From: Pseudomonas sp. F(2018)
GTDB lineage: Bacteria; Pseudomonadota; Gammaproteobacteria; Pseudomonadales; Pseudomonadaceae
Reading direction: 5' to 3'
NCBI RefSeq assembly: GCF_005508865.1
Contig: NZ_SCOM01000008.1
Span: 1 to 64,000 of the forward strand
Length of the DNA: 64,000 nt
The notes under the pieces are model-generated. The model did no database searches. It worked only from the letters and a program-made list of their open reading frames with translations, and had not been told where the DNA came from. The position numbers and the translations under genes are program-made. Below are positions 57,101-64,000 of the stretch, piece after piece (the stretch's first letter is position 1; every line of letters starts with the position of its first letter).

Positions 57101-58375
57101 ATGAAACGACGCGCTTTCGTAATGGCCGGGCTGGGTGCCGGTGGACTGCTGGCCGCCTGGCTGCGCCCGCGTGATCAGGGCCAGCCGCACGACGGCTATT
57201 TCCAGGCGCTGAACCAGGAGCTCAAAGTCAACGGGCCGATGCGCCCGGCGCTGCTGATCGACCTCGACCGGCTCGACCACAATATCGAGATGGTGCGCCA
57301 GTTCCTTAGCCGCAGTGGCAAGCAACTGCGCCTGGTGGAAAAGTCGCTGCCGGCGCCCGGTCTGCTGCGCTATATCGGCGAGCGCATCGGCACCCGGAAG
57401 CTGATGTCCTTCCACCAGCCCTTCCTCAATCACGATGCACGGCTGTTCCCCGAGGCCGACATCCTGCTCGGCAAGCCGTTACCGGTGCGTTCGGCGCAGC
57501 TGTTCTACGAGCAGCACCGCGGCCCCTTCGATCCGGCCAAGCAGCTGCAGTGGCTGATCGATACTCCCGAGCGCCTGCAGCAGTACCTGGCACTGGCCCA
57601 GGGGTTGGGCACGCGGCTGCGCATCAACATTGAACTGGATGTGGGCCTGCATCGTGGCGGCGTGGGCGATACGCAGACGCTGGGCCAACTGCTGCAGCTG
57701 ATTGCGGACAACCCGCAGCAGCTGGAGTTTGCCGGCTTCATGGGTTATGACCCCTTCGTCGGCATGAACCTGCCTTCAGTGCTCGGCAGCCAGGACGAGC
57801 TACTGGCCAAGGTCATGGCGCTATACCAGGGCTATGTCGACTTCACCCGCCAGCGCTTCCCGGCGCTGTGGCGCGAGGGTCTGACCCTGAACACCGCGGG
57901 CAGCCCCAGCTACCGCGCCCACGAGCAGGAGCGGCTGAGCAGCGAGGTGGCCATTGGCACCGGCCTGCTCAAGCCCAGCCATTACGACCTGCCGTCGCTG
58001 GCCGAGCATGAGCCGGCGGTGTACATCGCCACGCCGGTGCTCAAGCGCACGGGGGCGCTGCGCATTCCGGCGCTGGATGAGAAGTCGCGGCTGTTCGCCT
58101 GGTGGGACGTCAACCAGCGCGAGACCTTCTTCATCTACGGCGGCAACTGGCAGGCCGATCTGGTCTCTCCGGCCGGGCTGCAGCTGAGCGGCCTGTACGG
58201 GCGCAGCTCGAACCAGGAGCTGGTCAACGGCTCGCCCACCGTGAGCCTGGCAGTGGATGATCAGGTGTTCCTGCGGCCGACCCAGAGCGAGTCGGTGCTG
58301 TTGCAGTTCGGTGATTTGCTGGCCGTGCGCGGCGGCAAGATTGTCGAGCGCTGGCCGGTGTATCAGGAGTCCTGA
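57101..58375 (+). CDS. Exported fold-III PLP enzyme (DSD1/D-threonine aldolase-like)
   Basis: The 424-residue protein has an N-terminal twin-arginine-like signal (MKRRAFVMAGLGAGGLLAAW). An alanine-racemase-type TIM barrel follows, with the likely PLP lysine Lys81 (LRLVEKSLP). The C-terminal beta domain ends VRGGKIVERWPV. In metal-dependent relatives (D-serine dehydratase, D-threonine aldolase) a His-x-Cys/Asp pair lies 17 residues before VRGG. Here the aligned residues are Gln395 and Glu397, so the metal site is altered or lost. A PLP enzyme outside the cytoplasm is unusual. It is 9 nt after the FAD oxidase gene in the same operon. Confidence 0.82.
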   Translation: MKRRAFVMAGLGAGGLLAAWLRPRDQGQPHDGYFQALNQELKVNGPMRPALLIDLDRLDHNIEMVRQFLSRSGKQLRLVEKSLPAPGLLRYIGERIGTRKLMSFHQPFLNHDARLFPEADILLGKPLPVRSAQLFYEQHRGPFDPAKQLQWLIDTPERLQQYLALAQGLGTRLRINIELDVGLHRGGVGDTQTLGQLLQLIADNPQQLEFAGFMGYDPFVGMNLPSVLGSQDELLAKVMALYQGYVDFTRQRFPALWREGLTLNTAGSPSYRAHEQERLSSEVAIGTGLLKPSHYDLPSLAEHEPAVYIATPVLKRTGALRIPALDEKSRLFAWWDVNQRETFFIYGGNWQADLVSPAGLQLSGLYGRSSNQELVNGSPTVSLAVDDQVFLRPTQSESVLLQFGDLLAVRGGKIVERWPVYQES

Positions 58376-58399
58376 GCTGCACTGTGGCAGCGCACCCTG

Positions 58400-59437
58400 C
58401 TAGGACTCCTCGGCGATACGCTGCTTCGCCGTGCGCGGCGTCTCGCCGGTCCAGCGCTTGAAGGCGCGGCGGAAGTTGCGCACGTCGCTGAAGCCGGTGG
58501 CGCAGGCTACGTCGATCAGCCGGTTGTCGTGCTGGCCGAGCAGCTGCAGGGCGCGTGCCCGGCGCAGCTCGTCGACTATGCCGTAGTAGCTCAGGCCCGC
58601 GTCGCCGATGCGCCGGCGCAGGGTGCGCTCGCTCAGGTTCAACTGGCTGGCCAGTTGGCTCAGCGACGGCGGCTCACCCAGGTTCTTGCGTACCTCGCGC
58701 TCGATGGTCTCGATCAGGTCGCTCAGCCCCTGTTCGTGTCGGTTGGTGCCGTCCAGCAACAGGCAGGCCTCGGCGACGACATAGTCGTCGCGGGTCGGCA
58801 GCGGTAGTTCCAGCCAGTTGGCCGGGAACTGCATCAGGTTGTGCTCAGCAGCGAAACGCAGCGGGCAACGGAACAGCTCGGTATAGCGCTGTGCGTGTGG
58901 CGGGCTGGGGTGCTGCACCTCGACGCGGCTGGCGACGAGGTCCTGTCCGGTGAGGAAGCGCACGATGGCCAGGCTGCTGGAAAACGCCTCCTCCAGATAG
59001 AAGATCGCCACCTCATGGTCGAAGAAGCGCGGCGAGGCGTAGATCAGCACCTGGTTGCCGGCGACCTCCATGCGGTAGTCGAGCAGGCTGCCGATATGCC
59101 ACTGGTAGCGCAGCGCCAGTTGCAGTGCCGTGCCTAGGTCCGGACTGGCCAGCATGGCCAGCCCCACCAGGCCCCAGGACACCGGCGTCTGCCGACTGCC
59201 GACCGTCAGGCCCAGGCCGCTGTCGCCCAGCACTTGCCGGGCGCGGCGCACCAGCTGGTAGCTCTGCCGGTAGGACAGGCGGTAATCCGGCCGCTTCAGG
59301 TCCTCCGGGGCGAAGCCCAGGCCGCGGCACAGCAGCGCCGGGTCATGGCCGCAGGCGACCGCGTATTGCAGCAGGAAGCGGGAGATCTGCGGTGGCGCCG
59401 AGGCCTCCGAATAGCGCGGATCGACTATGGGTTTCAA
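58400..59437 (-). CDS. sphR: AraC-family regulator, SphR-like
   Basis: The 345-residue protein has an N-terminal ligand-binding domain of the OruR/Arabinose_bd type and a C-terminal double helix-turn-helix (LSQLASQLNLSERTLRRRIG and ACATGFSDVRNFRRAFKRWT). Its place, divergent from the DUF1302 gene and next to a ceramidase gene, fits SphR, the sphingosine-responsive activator of P. aeruginosa. That regulator controls sphA, sphBCD and the ceramidase gene. The identification rests on domain type and context. Confidence 0.72.
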   Translation of the reverse strand: MKPIVDPRYSEASAPPQISRFLLQYAVACGHDPALLCRGLGFAPEDLKRPDYRLSYRQSYQLVRRARQVLGDSGLGLTVGSRQTPVSWGLVGLAMLASPDLGTALQLALRYQWHIGSLLDYRMEVAGNQVLIYASPRFFDHEVAIFYLEEAFSSSLAIVRFLTGQDLVASRVEVQHPSPPHAQRYTELFRCPLRFAAEHNLMQFPANWLELPLPTRDDYVVAEACLLLDGTNRHEQGLSDLIETIEREVRKNLGEPPSLSQLASQLNLSERTLRRRIGDAGLSYYGIVDELRRARALQLLGQHDNRLIDVACATGFSDVRNFRRAFKRWTGETPRTAKQRIAEES

Positions 59438-59609
59438 TTTCCTGTGCCCTTACCTGACCGAGCGATGGTCGCCGAGCAGTGTGCCGCAAACACCGGGCGA
59501 TGAAGTGTTTGCAAATGTGACAGTCCTCTTGAGCCCTCCTTTTTGTCCGTTTTGGCCCCATGCCGGTTTTTTTGTTGCCGTTAATTTCAACCGAACTCAG
59601 GAGGTTCAT

Positions 59610-61424
59610 ATGTCATACAACAAAAGCAAGATGGCATTGGCAATTGGACTGGCGCTGTGGGGGACGCAGCTGCAGGCTTTCGAGATCGACACGGGTCCCC
59701 ATCTGACCACCTCGCTGGAGAGCGTCGCCGAGTTCACCTCGGTGTACCGCACCAGCTCGCCCGAGCACATCGAGCGCGGCGGGCAGAACGTCTTCACCAA
59801 CAACAACGACGGCAGCGAGTACTACGACACCGGGTTCGTTTCCAACGAATTCAAGCTGACTTCCGAGCTGCACGTGCGCACCGAGCAGGACGGCCTGTTC
59901 ATGCGCGGCACCGCCTGGTACGACACCCAGATCATGGATCACGATCCCAGCGGCGATGGCTTCGAGACCCACAACACCGACAGCGACGAGCGCTACCCCT
60001 CGGACCTGGAGAACCGCGCCGGCCACCGCGCGCGCCTGCTCGACGCCTACCTCTACACCAACCGCTACGTCGGCGAGATGCCGTACAGCCTGCGGTTCGG
60101 CCGCCAGGTGATCAACTGGGGCGAGGGCATCTACTACTCTGACGGCATCAACGTGATCAACCCGGTGGACATCGGCCGCGTGGTGCTGCCCAACGCCAGC
60201 CTCAAGGACGCGCTGCTGCCGACCAATATGATCTCCGGCCAGCTGGGCCTGACCGATGCGCTGAACGTCGAGGCCTTCTACGGCCTGGAGTGGAAGGGCC
60301 ACGACCTGATCCCCACCGGCGCCTTCCTCAACAACCAGGACTACTTCGGCAAGGGCAGCAACGGTGTGCTGGTGGATCTGCGCGACCAGCTGGATATGCT
60401 CGGGCTGCCGGCCGACCTGGTGCCGGGCCTCAACGGCGAGAACGGCATCGTCGCCGGCGCCCGCTACGGCAAGGAGCATGACGCCCGCGACGACGGCCAG
60501 TTCGGCGTGGCGCTGCGCTACCTGATGGAGGACTGGAACAACACCGAGTTCAGCCTCTACTACCTCAACTACCACAGCAAGGTGCCCTTCCTGCGCATCC
60601 AGAAGGGGCAGTCCTTCGCGTGCAGCGGTGGCGGAGGTGGTGGGCGCTTTACCGACCTATGCGGCTTGGCCGGAATGCTCGGTGACCCGACGCTGTTCGC
60701 CTTGGCAGATGGCATGGCTCTGCTCGACAGCACCTACTACGACTTCATCTACCCCGAGGACATCCGCCTGTTCGGCCTCAGCGTGTCCGGCACCATCGGC
60801 GACACCAGCGTCGCCGGCGAGCTGACCTACCGGCCCAACGCGCCGCTGGAACCCTCGATGATCTACGAGCTGGAGACCATGGCCGAGGGCGCCCTCGGTG
60901 GCGGCGGGGCCAGCGGCGGCAGCATCGACCTCGGTGAGTTCGGCGACGGCTCGGCCAACGACCCGCGGCGCAGCATCGACCTGTACAAGCGCCACGAGCT
61001 GTATACCGGCTCGGTCTCGACCATCCACACCTTCGGCCCCACCGCCGGCATGGACGACCTGATCATGCTCGCCGAGGTGGCGTTCAACCATGTGCCGGGC
61101 AGCCTGCTGGACACGGTCAACTACGACTACCTGGACTCCTTCGCCTGGGGCTACACGGTGAACTTCTCCGGCCTGCTGCAGGACGTGCAACCCAACTTCG
61201 ACCTGATGCCGGGGCTGACCTTCCGCCAGGACGTGTCCGGCACCTCGCCGTCGCTCAACGAGAACTTCGTCCAGGGGCGCAAGTCCGCCACCCTCGAGCT
61301 GGGTGCCAAGTACGGCCAGAAGCTGGCCGGCAAGCTGGCCTACACCTCGTTCTGGGGCGCGCGCAAGGACAACGCGCTGATCGACCGCGACCACGTCGCC
61401 CTCAACGTCTCCTATTCCTTCTGA
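59610..61424 (+). CDS. sphA: DUF1302 outer-membrane protein, SphA-like
   Basis: The 604-residue protein has a signal peptide (KMALAIGLALWGTQLQAF) and the DUF1302 beta-barrel pattern with FGRQVINWGEGIYYSDGINV. It ends in an aromatic residue (NVSYSF), as outer-membrane barrels do. DUF1302 proteins are often paired with DUF1329 proteins in hydrophobic-substrate pathways. A perfect AGGAGG lies at 59599-59604; upstream in-frame starts are not needed. Divergent from the AraC gene, it fits sphA of P. aeruginosa, probably for uptake of sphingosine or ceramide; this role is inferred. Confidence 0.75.
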   Translation: MSYNKSKMALAIGLALWGTQLQAFEIDTGPHLTTSLESVAEFTSVYRTSSPEHIERGGQNVFTNNNDGSEYYDTGFVSNEFKLTSELHVRTEQDGLFMRGTAWYDTQIMDHDPSGDGFETHNTDSDERYPSDLENRAGHRARLLDAYLYTNRYVGEMPYSLRFGRQVINWGEGIYYSDGINVINPVDIGRVVLPNASLKDALLPTNMISGQLGLTDALNVEAFYGLEWKGHDLIPTGAFLNNQDYFGKGSNGVLVDLRDQLDMLGLPADLVPGLNGENGIVAGARYGKEHDARDDGQFGVALRYLMEDWNNTEFSLYYLNYHSKVPFLRIQKGQSFACSGGGGGGRFTDLCGLAGMLGDPTLFALADGMALLDSTYYDFIYPEDIRLFGLSVSGTIGDTSVAGELTYRPNAPLEPSMIYELETMAEGALGGGGASGGSIDLGEFGDGSANDPRRSIDLYKRHELYTGSVSTIHTFGPTAGMDDLIMLAEVAFNHVPGSLLDTVNYDYLDSFAWGYTVNFSGLLQDVQPNFDLMPGLTFRQDVSGTSPSLNENFVQGRKSATLELGAKYGQKLAGKLAYTSFWGARKDNALIDRDHVALNVSYSF

Positions 61425-61437
61425 CGGCGGAAATCCC

Positions 61438-62793
61438 ATGACCAGAACAGCATTTACCTCCGTCCTGCTCTCCCTCGGTCTGCTGCTGCCCCTGGCCGCC
61501 CAGGCCAAGGTGAGTGCCGAGCAGGCAGCGCAACTAGATGGCGCGCTGACCCCCTTCGGCGGCGAGCGCCAGGGCGATGCGGCCAGGGGCATTCCCGAGT
61601 GGGGCACTGCCGTGCAGGCGCCGGCCGGCTACGGCGGACCGGGCAGCTTCCACGTCGATCCCTATGCCGATGAGCAGCCGCTGCGGGTGATCGACGCGCA
61701 GAACATGGCCGCCGAAGACGCCAACCTGAGTGCCGGGGTCAAGGCACTGCTCAAGGCCTACCCGCAGACCTTCAAACTGCCGGTCTATCCCAGCCATCGC
61801 AGCTTCGTCGCGCCCAGCGAGATCATCGCCAATACCCGGCGCAACGCCGAGCAGGCGACCCTGGCCGAAGGCGGCAACGGCCTGCAGGGCGCCTATGCCG
61901 GCATTCCCTTCCCGATCCCGGCGGACGGTCGCGAGGCGATCTGGAACCACATCGCCCGCTGGCAGGGGCGCTACCAGGACGAGGTGTCGGTGACCGCCCA
62001 GGTCACCACCAGCGGCAGCTACTCGATCCTGCGCGAGCGCATCCAGCTGCTGTCCAACTACTACAACCCGAAGAAGGACGCCGGCAGCCTCGACAACATC
62101 CTGTATTTCTTCGCCAGCGAGCTGCTGCCGCCATCGCGTGACGTGGGCCGTGCGCTGCTGGTGCACGAGACCATCGACCAGGTCGCCGAGCCGCGTTCGG
62201 CGTGGATCTACAACCCCGGCCAGCGCCGCGTGCGCCGCGCGCCGACCCTGGCCTACGACACGCCGATCGACGGCATCTACGCCGACGACACCGACATGTA
62301 CAACGGCGCCACCGATCGCTACGACTGGAAGCTGATCGGCAAGCGCAGCCTGCTGGTGCCCTACCACAACTACGCCATGGAAAAACCGGGGCGCAAGGTG
62401 GATGAGCTGGTCAAACCGGGCCACCTGAACAGCGACCTGACCCGCTGGGAAATGCACCGCGTGTGGGTGGTCGAGGCCACGCTGCGCCAGGGCCAGCGCC
62501 ACGTACATGCCAAGCGTCGCTTCTACCTCGACGAGGACAGCTGGTACGCCCTGATGGTGGAGAACTACGACGCCCGCGGCGAGCTGTGGCACGTCAACCT
62601 GGCCTTCAGCAAGAACGCCTACGAGGTGCCCAACATCACCCCGGTGAACCTGGTCTATCACGACCTGATCGCCCGCAGCTACACGGTGATCGGCCTGCGC
62701 AACAACGAGAAGGCGCCGCGCCAGTTCCTCCTCACGCCGCCGCCGGAAAACTACTTCACCCCGGCCAGTCTGCGCCGCAAAGGCACGCAGTAA
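61438..62793 (+). CDS. DUF1329 periplasmic/outer-membrane protein
   Basis: The 451-residue protein has a cleavable signal (SVLLSLGLLLPLAAQAK) and matches DUF1329, a LolB/LppX-like lipid-handling fold in some models. It starts 13 nt after the DUF1302 gene, the usual pairing. Typical sequence features include SSYSI-like TSGSYSILRERIQLLSNYYN and a C-terminal YHDLIARSYTVIGLRNNEK. It probably helps move lipid substrate across the envelope; no activity is established. Confidence 0.85.
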   Translation: MTRTAFTSVLLSLGLLLPLAAQAKVSAEQAAQLDGALTPFGGERQGDAARGIPEWGTAVQAPAGYGGPGSFHVDPYADEQPLRVIDAQNMAAEDANLSAGVKALLKAYPQTFKLPVYPSHRSFVAPSEIIANTRRNAEQATLAEGGNGLQGAYAGIPFPIPADGREAIWNHIARWQGRYQDEVSVTAQVTTSGSYSILRERIQLLSNYYNPKKDAGSLDNILYFFASELLPPSRDVGRALLVHETIDQVAEPRSAWIYNPGQRRVRRAPTLAYDTPIDGIYADDTDMYNGATDRYDWKLIGKRSLLVPYHNYAMEKPGRKVDELVKPGHLNSDLTRWEMHRVWVVEATLRQGQRHVHAKRRFYLDEDSWYALMVENYDARGELWHVNLAFSKNAYEVPNITPVNLVYHDLIARSYTVIGLRNNEKAPRQFLLTPPPENYFTPASLRRKGTQ

Positions 62794-62805
62794 CCCGGCA
62801 TGGGC

Positions 62806-62856
62806 GAGGGGCGATCGTCAGCCCCTCGTCCTGACCCTCTCCCGCTGCGGAGAGGG
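62806..62856. terminator. Two hairpins after the DUF1329 gene (REP-like)
   Basis: GAGGGGC (62806-62812) pairs with GCCCCTC (62821-62827). CCCTCTCC (62835-62842) pairs with GGAGAGGG (62849-62856). The second has the look of the dispersed CCCTCTCC repeats common in Pseudomonas spacers. No T run follows. The rest of the spacer to 63013 shows nothing I can name. Confidence 0.5.
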
Positions 62857-63013
62857 CATTCGAACAGCTTTCCACCTTGGGGGTTCGGGCTTGCGGCCTC
62901 GCCGCAGGGCGAAGCTTTGCCGCCGCAAAACCGGACGACCGAGAAACCCACCGGCTGAGTTCAAGCCACCGATTGCAGTTCATGCAAGAGCCTTTGGCTC
63001 GAGGTGCTGAAAC

Positions 63014-64000
63014 ATGAAAACAAGGAGAATCGCCACACTGCTGCTCGCGTTCCTGAGCAGCGTCCTGTCCCTGGCCGTCCAGGCCTACAGCGACAACTAC
63101 CTGATCGGCGTCGGCAAGTACGACGTCACCGGCGCCGCCGCCGAGGTCGGCATGATGGGCTATGCCGATCCCGCGCAGAAAAGCAGCGGCATCCACAACC
63201 GCCAGTACGCCCGCGCCTACATCGTCGCCCAGCCCAATGGCGGGCCCGCTGTGGTGTTCGTCAACGTCGACGCCGGCGCGCTGTTCCAGTCGGTCAACCA
63301 GGCGGTGATCGAACGTCTGCGCCAGCGCTTCGGCGAGCGCTACACCGAGCAGAACGTGGTGCTCAGCGCCACCCACACCCATGGCGCCGCCGGTGGCCAG
63401 TCGCACTACGCGCTGTACAACGTGACCATCTTCGGTTTCATCAAGGAGAACTTCGAGGCCCAGGTCAACGGCATAGTCGCGGCCATCGCCGAGGCCCACG
63501 CCAACCTGCAGCCCGGTCATGTACTGGTCAATCGTGGCGAGCTGAGCAACGCCAGCATCAACCGCTCGCAGGCCGCCTATGACAACAACCCGGCCGAGGA
63601 GCGGGCGCGCTACGGCAGCTCGATCGACCCGGAGATGCTGGTGCTGCGCCTGCGCCAGGGCAACCGCGACGCCGGCATGATCAGCTGGTTCGCCGTGCAC
63701 CCGGTGTCCATGAGCAAGAGCAACACCCTGCTCACCAGCGACAACAAGGGCCGCGCCGAATGGCGCTTCGAGGAGCTGGCCAGGGCCCAGGGCAACCCGG
63801 ACTTCATCGCCTCCTTCGCCCAGAGCAACCATGCCGACACCACGCCCAATCTCAACCTGGACGGCACCGGTCCGACCCAGGATCAGTTCCGCAACACCGA
63901 GATCATCGGCGACCGCCAGTTCGACAAGGCGCTGGCGCTGTATCAGGGCGCCAGCCTGCAGCTGACCGGCGCCGTCGACTTCCGCCAACAGTACAACGAC
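63014..64000 (+). CDS. cerN: Neutral ceramidase, N-terminal half (3' end outside window)
   Basis: Neutral ceramidase splits ceramide into sphingosine and fatty acid. The 329 residues present include a 24-residue signal peptide (ends AVQA), as in the P. aeruginosa enzyme. Zinc ligands His121 and His123 (SATHTHGAAGG) equal His97/His99 of that mature enzyme, and His229 (WFAVHPVSM) is the probable third. NHADTTPNL is also conserved. The rest, with the remaining zinc ligands, lies beyond the window. GAGGTG precedes the ATG. Linkage to the SphR/SphA-like genes supports a joint sphingolipid function. Confidence 0.93.
   Translation, partial: MKTRRIATLLLAFLSSVLSLAVQAYSDNYLIGVGKYDVTGAAAEVGMMGYADPAQKSSGIHNRQYARAYIVAQPNGGPAVVFVNVDAGALFQSVNQAVIERLRQRFGERYTEQNVVLSATHTHGAAGGQSHYALYNVTIFGFIKENFEAQVNGIVAAIAEAHANLQPGHVLVNRGELSNASINRSQAAYDNNPAEERARYGSSIDPEMLVLRLRQGNRDAGMISWFAVHPVSMSKSNTLLTSDNKGRAEWRFEELARAQGNPDFIASFAQSNHADTTPNLNLDGTGPTQDQFRNTEIIGDRQFDKALALYQGASLQLTGAVDFRQQYND

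Overview
The window is a chromosomal stretch of a Pseudomonas (gammaproteobacterium, high GC, strong C/G bias at third codon positions). The ribosomal proteins, RNA polymerase subunits and EF-Tu/EF-G look like Pseudomonas orthologues in length and sequence. The order rplQ, catalase gene, uvrA, MFS transporter, ssb matches the order I know from P. aeruginosa. Two points argue against P. aeruginosa itself: katG takes the place of katA-bfrA, and the segments after ssb differ. A P. mendocina/alcaligenes/oleovorans-type species is plausible, but the species is an inference.

Positions 1-30662 hold the main information-processing cluster: the tail of tufB, tRNA-Trp, secE-nusG, rplKAJL-rpoBC, the str operon (rpsL-rpsG-fusA-tufA), and the S10, spc and alpha operons (rpsJ to rplQ, with secY and rpoA). 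All genes run on the plus strand. The continuous gene row is divided at five places by a terminator hairpin followed directly by a promoter whose -35 and -10 boxes are exactly 17 nt apart: tufB/tRNA-Trp, rpoC/rpsL, tufA/rpsJ, rpsN/rpsH and rpmJ/rpsM. At three of these the promoter overlaps or abuts the terminator.

Positions 30855-38115 hold katG, then uvrA (minus strand), a 139-bp MITE-like element abutting the uvrA start, an MFS transporter and ssb. Positions 38291-42964 are accessory: a DUF3309 membrane peptide; a minus-strand operon of PAS histidine kinase, KaiC-like double-ATPase and single-domain response regulator; a DUF3509-like gene behind a well-formed sigma-54 control region (two tandem upstream sites, an IHF site, a -24/-12 promoter); and two tiny KGG-type stress proteins.

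Positions 43245-53574 are a type I secretion island: HlyB-like ABC exporter, HlyD-like adaptor and a 2249-residue RTX protein. The RTX protein is a mosaic. Its N-terminal part is lower in GC, and it carries an array of near-identical units with an exact 600-bp period followed by a second array with a 522-bp period. No TolC-type gene is present in the window.

Positions 53667-64000 hold a flavin monooxygenase and then a sphingolipid-degradation cluster. It comprises a lipoprotein cytochrome c, a Tat-exported FAD oxidase, a Tat-exported fold-III PLP enzyme, an AraC regulator (SphR-like), a DUF1302 outer-membrane protein (SphA-like), a DUF1329 protein and the first half of a secreted neutral ceramidase. 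Together they suggest an extracytoplasmic route: ceramide is hydrolysed to sphingosine, sphingosine is oxidised with electrons passed to cytochrome c, and the product is cleaved by the PLP enzyme. The last step is my inference and is developed in the findings.
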